NCBI RefSeq assembly: GCF_000820145.1
Contig: NZ_CDBW01000006.1
Coordinates: 186,001-250,000, forward strand
Direction: 5' to 3'
DNA length: 64,000 nt
From: Aeromonas sobria
Lineage (GTDB): Bacteria > Pseudomonadota > Gammaproteobacteria > Enterobacterales > Aeromonadaceae
In this document: positions 20,801-28,763 of the stretch, piece by piece
Layout of the letters: each line of letters starts with the position of its first letter
Numbering within the stretch: the first letter of the stretch is position 1
Made by a program: the position numbers and the translations under genes
Notes under the pieces: generated by a model
What the model saw: only the letters and a program-made list of their open reading frames with translations
Databases searched by the model: none
What the model was told of the DNA's origin: nothing

Positions 20801-21030
20801 TCCTTTAGCCAAAGCAATAACTGGTTAGCCAGCTCGATCTGCCGTTGCAGCTGATCCTCTCCAGTTACCGAGCCCACTGCATATTCCAAAACCCGGCTCA
20901 GAAATCGGGATAACCAAACTGCCGCTTCGGCAGGTTCAAGTTGGCGTTCCCCTACGTAAAAGCGCTCGCGGTCGAGTCGAGATGTCAGCAGTTGAGTAAT
21001 GAGCTGTTCATAAATACCGCATTGTTGCAT
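17887..21030 (-). CDS. PLD-nuclease / superfamily 2 helicase / DUF3427 fusion protein
   Basis: 1047 residues. Residues about 125-290 look like a phospholipase-D-type nuclease domain with a single HxK motif (LHAKSYLF, His221 and Lys223, then GSSNLSHSAL). A DEAD/DEAH helicase core follows: Walker A ATGTGKT near 348-354, DEVH at 442-445, LTATPER at 467-473, and motif VI QQLGRGLRL. The last about 350 residues match the DUF3427 type seen behind such helicases. Probably acts on DNA in repair or in defence against foreign DNA; the family role is not settled. GC is visibly lower and codon use differs from the rnf genes next to it, which suggests acquisition. It is a single gene with no obvious partner; the next upstream gene is on the other strand. 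Confidence 0.8.
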   Translation of the reverse strand: MQQCGIYEQLITQLLTSRLDRERFYVGERQLEPAEAAVWLSRFLSRVLEYAVGSVTGEDQLQRQIELANQLLLWLKDRTQDPDFIGENLIDSQGKILTALYQLDNPISANLKQYAEDIFPLTGLTQSELFCGSNAGLSMESEIKREILSADSICWLVSFIKWAGIRIFRHELEEFTRSGRQLKVITTSYMGATDAKAVEFLASLPNTEVKLSYNTQRERLHAKSYLFCRNTGFHTGYIGSSNLSHSALTSGLEWNLKITSQEIPHIIEKSLSTFETYWESDDFELFDCKLESRTKLKHALQEARGDGDKNSPAYFFDITPFPHQLEILEQLAMERALHQRFRNLVVAATGTGKTLISAFDFARFLKTKPDAKFLFVAHKEEILRQALASYRGVLKQSNFGELLVGGAVPTHYRQLFASVQSLNNQLDTLRLSPDYFDYIVIDEVHHIAAASYRGLLAAFEPHILLGLTATPERHDGGDILADFCGVIAAEIRLPEAINRRHLCPFQYFGIDDDTDLRQVAWKNGRYDITELTNIYTHNQQRVQKIVQSLNEIVTDITKIKALAFCVSREHADFMRKSFLLKGIKADILTSDNREERYSKQQDLRTGIINILCVVDIFNEGVDIPEVDTLLFLRPTESLTIFLQQLGRGLRLASDKECCTVLDFVGNARAEYDFAQKFRALVGKTNKAISHEIKQGFPHAPLGCRIELSKQTQELILSNIKKATLNTSRLMGLIRRFSQDCDLPLTLANFLKFYPHISLEEIYKRGNWSTLVKQARNHTISEMSDEKLSTLYTRAIKTRLLGCDALHYLNFLQTLVADAFTLTAKHDARMALMCHYDFWQQSGPTAGFSSLAHSLKQLNQPELRAELADLLPMLINRVQHEQSAMPNLPGNPLQLHARYAREQVLVGFGATTFAQQPTAREGVYVIAEQNIELLFVTLNKTEQHFSPTTRYHDYAINESLFHWQSQNSARPERGKGLSYIQHRAEGKRLFLFVREQSKDEFGRTLGFVNFGEVEYVSHSGSQPMNIKWRLTTPMPPFMWKEAAKLAVG

Positions 21031-21184
21031 CGCACTTTAGCCTTGAACGTTGTACATGTGGGTGGCGAGAAGAGTATCATTTTTTCCAACCAAATCAGTA
21101 AGCTGTTGTTGCCTGTTACTCGTTTGAAAATCGCCCCGGTTTTCGGTAATAAAGCCCGGCAGTGACAACCACAGGGAGGTGGTG

Positions 21185-21652
21185 ATGGATCCGGTTTCCT
21201 ATCTTTTTTCGGCTTATCTCAATCTGGTACAGCAGCAGGTTGCGGATATCTATGGCACGGAGGCCAAGACGCTGGTGGTGCAGTATGAGGGGGAGTCGGT
21301 TCCGTTCTCTTTTCAGCAGTGGCAGATCCAGCAGCCGAGCGTCTGTCGTCCCTACGAGCAGGATGTGCGGCGTTTTAGCCAGTGCACGGTCAAGGCGTCC
21401 GCCCTGTTTCACAAGCTGTGTGATGACTTGACCCGGCAGGATGACAGCAGCTGGCAACTGCCCAAATTTCGCGCCATGTACTGCTCGGCGGCCGTCAGTT
21501 ATCGGCCCCTTATCGCCGAAATAGGGGATGCCAAACAGAGTCCGGCCAAGCTGGCAGAGCGGGCTTGCAATCAGGCGATTCTGGCGGCGATGGATAGCGA
21601 AGATGAGACCCTGCAGGCCCAGCGTGACAAAGCGTGCGCTGCGGTGCAGTAA
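21185..21652 (+). CDS. Conserved-type hypothetical protein
   Basis: 155 residues, soluble, no signal peptide or membrane helix. The ATG at 21185 has AGGGAGG 5 bases upstream; two GTG codons just before it are less likely. Four cysteines (VCRPYE, QCTVKAS, LCDDLT, YCSAAVS) and two more near the end (RACNQA, KACAAV) stand out for so short a protein, but no known metal-site spacing is recognised. Codon use fits the chromosome. No function is proposed. It is followed by a VOC gene 164 bases on. Confidence 0.65.
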   Translation: MDPVSYLFSAYLNLVQQQVADIYGTEAKTLVVQYEGESVPFSFQQWQIQQPSVCRPYEQDVRRFSQCTVKASALFHKLCDDLTRQDDSSWQLPKFRAMYCSAAVSYRPLIAEIGDAKQSPAKLAERACNQAILAAMDSEDETLQAQRDKACAAVQ

Positions 21653-21815
21653 CGCGAATTTATGTGACCAGTTCATTTGCGCTCGCTTTGCGCGTCACGG
21701 CACACATGGGCTTCCCCTTGCCGGGTATGATGGGGTTGCCCGCTGTGGCGGCAACAGTCGGATGCTTGCGGGCATATGCCGGTCACATCAGCCAGATCAC
21801 CACCAGGAGGTAACC

Positions 21816-22184
21816 ATGATCAGCCATATCGACCATCTGGTATTGACGGTCAGCGATATCGAACGGGCCGTGGAATTTTACAGCTCGGTGCTCAATATGG
21901 AGGCCATTACCTTCGGTGCGGGGCGCCGGGCGGTAGGGTTTGGCAACCAGAAGATCAATCTGCAACTGCTGGGGCAGGAGCCGCGCAACCGGGCGCAGGT
22001 GGGGTCGGGGGATGTCTGCCTTATCACCCGCTGGCCGCTGGAGCAGGTGATGGCCCAGCTGGCCTGCCACGGGGTGGAGATTGTCGAGGGGCCTGTGACC
22101 AAAAGCGGGGCTTGCGGGCCTATAGAATCTGTCTATTTCCTCGATCCAGACCAGAACCTGATAGAAGTGAGCCGTTATCCCTGA
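21816..22184 (+). CDS. VOC (glyoxalase/bleomycin-resistance fold) family protein
   Basis: 122 residues with CAGGAGG 5 bases before the ATG. One VOC module pair: ISHIDHLVLTVSDIERAVEF with the first His ligand, and the end YFLDPDQNLIEVS with the Glu ligand. This resembles the virulence-protein/dioxygenase-like single-domain VOC proteins common in enterics; the substrate cannot be told. Directly after its stop lies a second, diverged copy of its last 20 codons. Confidence 0.88.
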   Translation: MISHIDHLVLTVSDIERAVEFYSSVLNMEAITFGAGRRAVGFGNQKINLQLLGQEPRNRAQVGSGDVCLITRWPLEQVMAQLACHGVEIVEGPVTKSGACGPIESVYFLDPDQNLIEVSRYP

Positions 22185-22222
22185 AAGCGCTGGTGCTGCG
22201 CCTGACGGTGCAACACCTATCA

Positions 22223-22282
22223 GAGTCGGTCTACTTCCTCGGCCCGGATCAGAACCTGATTGAGGTCAGCATCTATCCCTGA
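22223..22282 (+). pseudogene. Residual 3' end of a second VOC gene
   Basis: Sixty bases that repeat the last 60 bases of the VOC gene upstream, with 47 identical positions by eye. It would encode ESVYFLGPDQNLIEVSIYP, against ESVYFLDPDQNLIEVSRYP in the intact gene: only two changes in 19 residues, so most base changes are silent. It ends in the same stop codon. No start or upstream body is present; matching fades just before the Glu codon. It looks like the tail of a replaced homologous gene. Confidence 0.8.
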
Positions 22283-22331
22283 TCCCCCTGATCCCACTAA
22301 ACCATCACCCGCATCGCCATCATCAACAGAG

Positions 22332-22360
22332 AGGGGCCGTTAATTGACGGCCCCTTTCTC
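22332..22360 (+). terminator. Intrinsic terminator after the VOC gene
   Basis: Perfect 9-bp stem aggggccgt / acggcccct with a 6-base loop and a short pyrimidine tail (ttctc). It also faces the convergent hydrolase gene and may serve both. Confidence 0.75.
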
Positions 22361-22413
22361 ATATCGCTCTCGGCCCAGCGCTAGCGACGCTTTGCCGATT
22401 TGCCAGAGACGCC

Positions 22414-23994
22414 CTAGAAAGGCGCGCTGGTCTCGTCGGCATCCTGTAAAAACTGCTCCAGCTCGGCCTGATAGGCCTCGTCATTGTGACTGCTGCTGGC
22501 AGCGGGGACGGCTGCAGGCCGGGCGATGGGAGGGGCGGTGAGGGTCTCCATCACCCGCTGCTGCAGATAGGGGTAGAAGGGGTTGGAGGAGGTGCGGGTG
22601 AGGGCGCCGGGGTTGACGATCAGCACCCCGCGCTCGCCGCGCAGGGCCAGACCGCCGAGATTGATGCCATATTGCTCCCGCTGTTCGGGGCGCGCCGCCA
22701 TGCCATAGAGGGGGTCGTCCATCGGGAAGGGGAGCGCCACGTGGGAGAGGGAGTAGATCTCCTTGGGATAATCGATACCCAGCGGGCGGACCTGCTCAGG
22801 TTGGTCGGTGGTGGCCAGCGTCCTGGCCTGTGTTGCGGGGGAAGCAGGTTCGACATTGCCCACCACGGTGAGGCGGTAGTGCTGGGGGGCGTTTGGCAGC
22901 AAACGGTGCAGCGCCAGCTCGGAGGCCGAGCTCATCAGCGGGCCAAACAGGGTGCTGCGGTTGATATCAAACAGCACCAGTTCGCTGCCGTTGGCCGGCA
23001 GGTAGTGGTAGAGATCGGCAATGATGGAGCGGGTGCTGACGGTGTAGTCCATCACCGACTGGAAGGTGAGGGCGGGGGGACACGCCGCCAGCTCGCCACT
23101 GGCGGCCAGCTGGCGTACCTGCTGCTGGATGGCGTGAGTCAGGCGATAGGACTGGCGCGCGCCGTTGACCGGAAACGAGTTGTACTTGAACGGGTTGAAC
23201 TCCGGCATGGTGTCGAGCCAGGCGGCGTTGGCAAAGGCGGGCAGCAGGGCAGGCACGGCCTTGAGCCCGGCGAAGCGGGCAAAGCGGGTCACCCCGATCA
23301 TCGGTGAGATCAGTACCAGCTGATCCGGTTTTGCCAGCGTGCCGCTCTGATCGGCTAATGCATCGAGCGCATATTTCACCGCCAGCGCGCCGCCGTTGGA
23401 AAAGCCCACCAGATGCAGCGGCCGCTTGCCCGGTGCCAGCAATCTGGCCTCCCGCACCGCCAGTCGGGTGGCGGCCAGCCAGGTCTCCCAATCCACATCC
23501 ACCAGTCCGGCGGGCACGGTGCCGTGGCCGGGGATCCGCAGCCCCAGCGCGATAAAGCCCTGCTGCTGATAGCGTCTGGCCAGATGGCGCAGGCTATAGG
23601 GGGAGTCGGTCAAGCCGTGCAGCAGCACCGCCACCCCTTTGACTTCCCCCTCGGGGCGCAGCAGGTAGGAGCGGTTCCAGTTCTCCTGAAAGCGGGCGGG
23701 ATTGATGGGGGAGTCCTGATAGTAGCGATTGCTGGCCAGTTGCTGCTCCGGCGGTGTCTTGGCAACCACCTCGGTGGCCACCAGCTCAAACAGCTGATCT
23801 TCGCGGGTCAGATAGGCTTGCCAGTCGCTGCTATCGAGCTCATTGGCACTGAGTTCGGGGGGCACCACTGTGTGCCACAGCTGCAGCGGCGCTGCCTGCC
23901 AGGCGAAGTAGGCGATCACCGCCCATGCGGTCAGCAACAGCAGCAACAGGGTCAGCAGAGCACGGCGGATGAGGCGGCGAGTGTGAGCCAGCAT
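22414..23994 (-). CDS. Membrane-anchored alpha/beta hydrolase
   Basis: 526 residues from the start at 23994, which has AAGGA 7 bases upstream. A basic N-terminus and a membrane helix (about residues 9-30) anchor the protein, probably facing the periplasm. The hydrolase fold is clear: VAVLLHGLTDSPYSLRHLA (oxyanion-hole HG), GHGTVPAG and the nucleophile elbow GFSNGG. The C-terminal part is longer than in simple esterases and includes SHVALPFPMDDPLYG, which may supply the catalytic His. The substrate is not known. Monocistronic and divergent from rluF. Confidence 0.8.
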   Translation of the reverse strand: MLAHTRRLIRRALLTLLLLLLTAWAVIAYFAWQAAPLQLWHTVVPPELSANELDSSDWQAYLTREDQLFELVATEVVAKTPPEQQLASNRYYQDSPINPARFQENWNRSYLLRPEGEVKGVAVLLHGLTDSPYSLRHLARRYQQQGFIALGLRIPGHGTVPAGLVDVDWETWLAATRLAVREARLLAPGKRPLHLVGFSNGGALAVKYALDALADQSGTLAKPDQLVLISPMIGVTRFARFAGLKAVPALLPAFANAAWLDTMPEFNPFKYNSFPVNGARQSYRLTHAIQQQVRQLAASGELAACPPALTFQSVMDYTVSTRSIIADLYHYLPANGSELVLFDINRSTLFGPLMSSASELALHRLLPNAPQHYRLTVVGNVEPASPATQARTLATTDQPEQVRPLGIDYPKEIYSLSHVALPFPMDDPLYGMAARPEQREQYGINLGGLALRGERGVLIVNPGALTRTSSNPFYPYLQQRVMETLTAPPIARPAAVPAASSSHNDEAYQAELEQFLQDADETSAPF

Positions 23995-24339
23995 GGCGCA
24001 ATCCTTGGCGATAGAGGTGAAGCCGCATCTGGGCGGGCGAGTTCGGCGCAGCACCCAAGGCGCTGATAACCGGCTTAAAGCCTAATGGAAACAAGGTGAT
24101 ATGTATAGTTGATGGCGATGGGCCGCGCCGGAGTCGGGCATCTGCTCCCGCCAGCAACGTCAGGCTGGCAGCGCCGGGGTTGTGTCGTGTGCTTTGTGTC
24201 GGCTTGAGCTTATCACCGGATGCCTGCCCGATAGCCGTTGCCCTGCAACTATCTGCCCCTGAAAGGGGCCAATTATGCTACTGTAGCGGCGTTTTTTGCG
24301 GGTTAGGCTGGCATTGGCCTTTTTTGAAGATGGAATGGT
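23995..24339. other. Divergent promoter region between the hydrolase gene and rluF
   Basis: About 345 bases. It should hold the promoters for the hydrolase (leftward) and for rluF (rightward). A small hairpin (cccctgaaagggg) lies near 24255, and AT-rich bases that could be a -10 box follow near 24270. No gene is supported here. Confidence 0.45.
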
Positions 24340-24462
24340 ATGCAGAACTTTGATGCAGTGAATTGGCTGATCCAGCAGACAGCCTTCCCAGCGTGGCTGA
24401 CGCTGGCAAATGGACAACAGGATGGGGCCAAGGCCCTGTGGCAGGTGACCCATGCTGGCTAA
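24340..24462 (+). CDS. Possible 40-residue leader ORF overlapping the start of rluF
   Basis: ATG at 24340, stop TAA at 24460-24462. The predicted peptide begins [20 protein letters not shown]. It overlaps the first codons of rluF by 11 bases in another frame, which would allow translational coupling. The ribosome site is weak (tggaatgg), and there is no homologue I recognise. Given here because its end fits the rluF start; it could be chance. Confidence 0.3.
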   Translation: MQNFDAVNWLIQQTAFPAWLTLANGQQDGAKALWQVTHAG

Positions 24463-25486
24463 TGAATCCATGCGTCTGAACAAGTACATCAGCGAGAGCG
24501 GCATCTGCTCGCGCCGTGAAGCCGACCGCTTTATCGAGCAGGGTCAGGTGTTTATCAACGGCAAGCGGGCCGGGATCGGCGATCAGGTGCATGCTGGTGA
24601 TCTGGTCAAGGTCAATGGTCAGGTGATCGAGGCCCGTGAGGCGGACAGTCTGGTGTTTATCGTGCTCAACAAGCCGGTGGGCATCGTCAGTACCACAGAG
24701 GCGGGCGAGAAGGACAACATCGTCGATTTCGTCAACCACAGCACCCGGGTCTTCCCCATCGGGCGGCTCGACAAGGATTCGCAGGGTCTGATCTTCCTTA
24801 CCAACCACGGCGATCTGGTCAACAAGATCCTGCGGGCGGGCAACGATCACGAGAAAGAGTATCTGGTGACCGTCGACAAGCCGGTGACCGACGAGTTTGT
24901 GCGCGGCATGGCGGCCGGGGTGCCGATCCTCGGTGCCGTCACAAAGAAGTGCAAGGTGAAGAAAGAGGCGCCGTTCGTCTTTCGCATCACGCTAGTGCAG
25001 GGGCTGAACCGCCAGATCCGCCGCATGTGCGAGTACTTCGGCTTTGAGGTAACCAAGCTGGAGCGTATTCGTATCATGAACGTCAGCCTCAAGGGCGTGC
25101 CGGTGGGTGAGTGGCGCGATCTCACCGACGACGAGCTGATCGAGCTGTTCAAGCTGATTGAGGACTCCTCCTCCGAGGTGAAACCGGCTAAAGGCGACAA
25201 GCCCAAGGTGGCCAAGGCCCCGGCCGGACAAGCTGGCAAATTGGCACCCGGCAAGAAGCCCCGCCGCGATGACGATCACGAGATCGGTGGTCGCCCCAAT
25301 GTGCCGGGCCCGGATGCCTTCGAGAATAAGAGCCCGGTAGGCAAGGGTGGCGCGGGTAAAGGGGCTGCCAATAAAGGCGGTGCCGGAAAAGCGGCCGCAG
25401 GCAAAGGGGCCCCCAACAAGGGTGGCAAACCGGCGGCAGGCAAGCCGCGCACCGCGAACGCCGGACGGCAGAAGAAGGGGCGCTGA
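24452..25486 (+). CDS. rluF: 23S rRNA pseudouridine(2604) synthase
   Basis: 344 residues. An S4 RNA-binding domain ([19 protein letters not shown]) precedes the RsuA/RluF-type catalytic domain with the Asp motif [19 protein letters not shown] and the [22 protein letters not shown] block that marks RluF. It converts U2604 of 23S rRNA to pseudouridine. The ATG at 24452 puts the S4 motif at the same distance as in E. coli. The last about 100 residues form a basic, Gly/Lys/Ala-rich tail ([19 protein letters not shown]) longer than usual and probably disordered and RNA-binding. Confidence 0.94.
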   Translation: MLANESMRLNKYISESGICSRREADRFIEQGQVFINGKRAGIGDQVHAGDLVKVNGQVIEAREADSLVFIVLNKPVGIVSTTEAGEKDNIVDFVNHSTRVFPIGRLDKDSQGLIFLTNHGDLVNKILRAGNDHEKEYLVTVDKPVTDEFVRGMAAGVPILGAVTKKCKVKKEAPFVFRITLVQGLNRQIRRMCEYFGFEVTKLERIRIMNVSLKGVPVGEWRDLTDDELIELFKLIEDSSSEVKPAKGDKPKVAKAPAGQAGKLAPGKKPRRDDDHEIGGRPNVPGPDAFENKSPVGKGGAGKGAANKGGAGKAAAGKGAPNKGGKPAAGKPRTANAGRQKKGR

Positions 25487-25542
25487 GTTGCACCTCTGAG
25501 TGGCGTCAGCCTCACCTTGTTATCCCCAACACGGTTATCCCC

Positions 25543-25569
25543 AACACACCGGCCTCAGGCCGGTGTGTT
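25543..25569. terminator. Bidirectional terminator between rluF and the CynX-type gene
   Basis: Perfect 12-bp stem aacacaccggcc / ggccggtgtgtt with a 3-base loop. The stop codon of the minus-strand transporter gene lies in the loop. Just before it the 14-base word gttatccccaacac occurs twice (around 25519 and 25534). Confidence 0.75.
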
Positions 25570-26796
25570 GCTTTGGGCCGTACTGCTGCCCATGGCCGCA
25601 GGCGCGGGCAACCTCATCACCTTGGCATAGCCGCGCGGATCCAGGCGCAGCACCAGCAGGCTCATCAGCAGCAAGCCCCCCAGTTGCCACTGCCAGGCGG
25701 CCGCAAAGTCGCCGAAATGGTGATAAAGCCGCGCTGCCACCCAGGGGCCGGTAGCTGCCAACATAAAACCGAACCCCTGCATCAGGGCGCTCAGGGTGCC
25801 CGCGCGGCGCGGGTCGGGCAGGTGATCGAGCGCAATCACCATGATCAGCGAAAAGCTGCCGCCCAGACCTGCGCCACACAGCATGCACCAGAGCATGGGG
25901 GCCGCCTGTGGCGCCAGCCAGAGACCGGCGAATCCTGCCAGCTGCATGGCGATGGCAAGGCCCATCCAGGGGCGTCGGTCTATCTTGCGGGCGGCCAGCA
26001 GCGGCAGGCCGAGGCCGCTGGCGGTTTGCGCCAGTGCCAGCCAGGCCACCAGCTCGCCCGCCTGTGCGGCGCTCCACCCTTGCGCCATATAGGCGGGGGC
26101 CAGCCAGGCGACAACTATGCCGTAGCCGCTGTTGATGATGCCAAAGCAGACGATCAGCAACCAGCTGCGGGGCAAGGTGATCAGCCGCTGTTCGCCGTCG
26201 GGAATCGCTACCGCCGCGGTGCTTGGCAGACGCACTTTCCACCCTAGCCAGACGAGGGCCAGCAGCACCGGCAGGCTCCAGATCGCCAGTGCCCGCGACC
26301 AGTCGAGGCTGGCCGCCAGCCGTGGGGTGAGGCTGGCCCCCAGCGCTCCGCCCCCCATCATGCAGGCGGAGAAGATCCCCATCACCAGCGGCACCTTGTG
26401 GGCGAACGCTTGTTTGATCAGCGCCGGCAGCACCCCCTGCACCAGCGCCGACCCCAATCCACAGAGCGCCGCGCTGGCGATCAGCAGGGCGCCGCTTTGG
26501 GCATCGAAGCGGATGGCGCTACCAATGCCGAGCAGCAGCAGGGCCGCCCCCAGCAGTTGGCGTGGGCTGGCGCGCCGACGCAGGCTGGGGGTGAGCAGCA
26601 CGCCAATCCCGATCAGCCACAACGGCAGCAGGGTAAGCCAGGCGAGGGTGTCCATCCCCAGCGCCAGACGCTGGTCAATGGCTTGGGCCAGCGGGCCGAT
26701 GGCGGTGAGAAAGGGGCGCAGGTTCAGGCCAATCAGGATCACCAGCACCAGCAGGGCGGTCTGGCCTGCGGGTTGATCCGCATTTCGTTGATTCAT
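25555..26796 (-). CDS. CynX/NimT-type MFS transporter
   Basis: 413 residues, twelve predicted membrane helices. The N-terminal VILIGLNLRPFLTAIGPL block and the later DHLPDPRRAGTLSALMQGFG are marks of the cyanate/nitroimidazole (CynX/NimT) branch of the major facilitator family. Members export or import small anions and drugs; the substrate here is open. Start is taken at MNQRNADQP, where the cytoplasmic tail is short. It is divergent from a LysR gene 174 bases away, the classic arrangement for a regulator and its target. Confidence 0.85.
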   Translation of the reverse strand: MNQRNADQPAGQTALLVLVILIGLNLRPFLTAIGPLAQAIDQRLALGMDTLAWLTLLPLWLIGIGVLLTPSLRRRASPRQLLGAALLLLGIGSAIRFDAQSGALLIASAALCGLGSALVQGVLPALIKQAFAHKVPLVMGIFSACMMGGGALGASLTPRLAASLDWSRALAIWSLPVLLALVWLGWKVRLPSTAAVAIPDGEQRLITLPRSWLLIVCFGIINSGYGIVVAWLAPAYMAQGWSAAQAGELVAWLALAQTASGLGLPLLAARKIDRRPWMGLAIAMQLAGFAGLWLAPQAAPMLWCMLCGAGLGGSFSLIMVIALDHLPDPRRAGTLSALMQGFGFMLAATGPWVAARLYHHFGDFAAAWQWQLGGLLLMSLLVLRLDPRGYAKVMRLPAPAAMGSSTAQSNTPA

Positions 26797-26970
26797 TGGG
26801 TGCAGTTTCCGGTTCTGGGAGAAACAGGGCGCATTCGGGACGCGGAACAATCGGGGCAGAACATGGCAGATCACCGTCAAAGGGGCGAAACGCCAGCCTA
26901 ACGGGGTCGAAAGTCATTTGGAAATTAAATGATAGAATGAGTTCCAGTGGTTTTATAAATGGAGTGCCCC

Positions 26971-27813
26971 ATGCTGGATCCCCTGTTACTGCGCAGTTTT
27001 GTCGCCATTATCGACACCGGCAGCTTTACCCGCGCCGGTGAACGGGTCCATCTGACCCAATCCACCATCAGCCAGCAGATCCGCCGCCTTGAGCAGCAGC
27101 TCGGCTGCCCGCTGCTGGACCGCGCTGGCCGTCAGGTGGTGGCGACGGCGGAGGGGGAAAAATTGCTGGGACTGGCCCGCCGCATTCTGGCGCTGCTGGC
27201 ACAGGCCGAGGAGCAGGTGACCGAAGGGAGTGTGGCGCTCAGCCTCGGGGTGCCGGAGGATTTCGCCGCCGGCGCCATTACCCCGGTGCTGGCCGCCTTT
27301 GCCCGCGACTACCCCGAGGTGCGGCTGGAGGTGCAAAGCGGCCTGAGCCACGAGATCTGGCAGCGTTTCGAGGCGGGAGAGCTGGATCTGGCGCTGGTCA
27401 AGCAGACGCGGGGGCAGGGTTCGCCCCTTGCCCGCTGGCGCGAGCCGCTGGTGTGGGTCGACAGTCGCGACTGGCCCGCCCGGGAGCGGGAGCCGCTACC
27501 GCTGGTGGTGTTCCCAAGCGAAGGGCTCTATCGGCGGCAGATGACCGAGGCGCTCGATGGCCTTGGGCGGCGTTGGCGCATCGCCTATGTCAGCGCCAGC
27601 CTTGCCAGCTTGCAGGGGGCGGTGAGCGCAGGCATTGGTGTGAGCTTGCTGCCCAAACGGTTGATGCCTGCCGATCAGGTGGCCCTGACCCAGTGGCCCA
27701 AGGTGGCGCCGGTGGAGCTGGCGCTGCATGCCGGGGTAAGCGGGGGCGAGCCGCTCACCCGGTTGAGTTCGGCCCTGATCGCCCTTTGCGACGAGGTGAT
27801 GGGGCCGCAGTAA
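26971..27813 (+). CDS. LysR-family transcriptional regulator, probable regulator of the adjacent transporter
   Basis: 280 residues. N-terminal winged helix-turn-helix (FVAIIDTGSFTRAGERVHLTQ, then STISQQIRRLEQQLGCPLLD) and a C-terminal effector-binding domain with the usual GIGVSLLPK motif. GGAG lies 7 bases before the ATG at 26971; an ATG 12 bases upstream is also in frame. It points away from the CynX-type gene, so by arrangement it probably controls that gene and itself from the shared spacer. The effector is unknown. Confidence 0.88.
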   Translation: MLDPLLLRSFVAIIDTGSFTRAGERVHLTQSTISQQIRRLEQQLGCPLLDRAGRQVVATAEGEKLLGLARRILALLAQAEEQVTEGSVALSLGVPEDFAAGAITPVLAAFARDYPEVRLEVQSGLSHEIWQRFEAGELDLALVKQTRGQGSPLARWREPLVWVDSRDWPAREREPLPLVVFPSEGLYRRQMTEALDGLGRRWRIAYVSASLASLQGAVSAGIGVSLLPKRLMPADQVALTQWPKVAPVELALHAGVSGGEPLTRLSSALIALCDEVMGPQ

Positions 27814-27882
27814 TCTACGGTGCGGGGAAAAGCTGAAGCCTAAAAGAGAAGCAGGAAAAAGAGCGACAAGGTGCGGGAGAGA

Positions 27883-28038
27883 TCAGTGATCCTTCCCCTC
27901 CGCCAGCTTGCGCTCGTAATCCTGTTTCACAATGGCCAGCGCCGCCAGCACCAGCTCGGGGGCAAGCCCGTTGGTTTCCAGCAGTTCAATCAGATCCACC
28001 GCGAGTTTCACCTCGGGCGGGGCAGTTTCCAGTGACAT
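27883..28038 (-). CDS. ybaM: YbaM family protein (DUF2496)
   Basis: 51 residues, a very small gene. The product opens [20 protein letters not shown] and continues through [15 protein letters not shown], matching E. coli YbaM over its whole length. The function of the family is unknown. A GAGG sequence about 8 bases before the ATG can serve as ribosome site. It lies 109 bases below the thioesterase gene on the same strand and is convergent with the LysR gene. Confidence 0.85.
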   Translation of the reverse strand: MSLETAPPEVKLAVDLIELLETNGLAPELVLAALAIVKQDYERKLAEGKDH

Positions 28039-28147
28039 TCGGTGTGGCCTCGGTTGGTTCTGGTTACGGGAATAAGCGGGGAGTATACAGGGGCGCCGCC
28101 GTTGGCCGAAAGCGCCCCGCTGTGTCGGGGAGGGAGGTTGTGCCGGA

Positions 28148-28621
28148 TCAGAGGTGCTGGCGCATCTCCTTGTCGATCTCCTCGCGCAGGGCGATCAGCT
28201 TTTTGGCGTACTGCTGCAACTGCAGATCGCTCTCGCTCATCGGCTGCCACTGGGGCACCGGGGTCGGTTTGCCCTGCTCATCCATCGCCACAAAGATGAT
28301 GATGCAGTGGGTGGTCTTGTGACGCTCGGTGTCGGTGGGGTGGCGGCTGTAGACATCCACCGCCAGATGCATGCTGGTGGTGCCGGTGTGGATCACCTGG
28401 GCGTGCACCTCCACCAGCTGGCCAATCTGGATGGGGCGCAAAAAGCGGATCCCCCCCACATAGACGGTCACCGCATAGCCGCCACACCAGCCAGCGGCGC
28501 AGGCATAGCCCGCCTGATCGATCCACTTCATCACCATGCCGCCGTGTACCTTGCCGCCGAAATTGACGTCAGAGGGTTCGGCCAGAAATTGCAGGGTCAG
28601 TTCGCGATTGGGCACAGTCAC
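28148..28621 (-). CDS. Acyl-CoA thioesterase, hotdog fold (YciA/BFIT type)
   Basis: 157 residues. Hydrolyses acyl-CoA to free acid and CoA in the cytoplasm. The hotdog signature is [20 protein letters not shown], with HGG and the acidic residue of the central helix, followed by [19 protein letters not shown] and [15 protein letters not shown]. It is longer than YciA proper because of a charged helical end ([16 protein letters not shown]), as in other acyl-CoA hydrolases of this family. Chain-length preference cannot be read. Confidence 0.88.
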   Translation of the reverse strand: MTVPNRELTLQFLAEPSDVNFGGKVHGGMVMKWIDQAGYACAAGWCGGYAVTVYVGGIRFLRPIQIGQLVEVHAQVIHTGTTSMHLAVDVYSRHPTDTERHKTTHCIIIFVAMDEQGKPTPVPQWQPMSESDLQLQQYAKKLIALREEIDKEMRQHL

Positions 28622-28763
28622 ATCCTTATTGCCTGAAAAGTTTCCCTGAGCTTTGCCCCATCGGGCAGCCCGGTCAAGGGTTCATCCCCGATTCAGGAGG
28701 GCGGGGTCACTATCTTGCTTTACGTATCCCGATTTCAGATTTCTTACCCGCAGGAGTGACACC

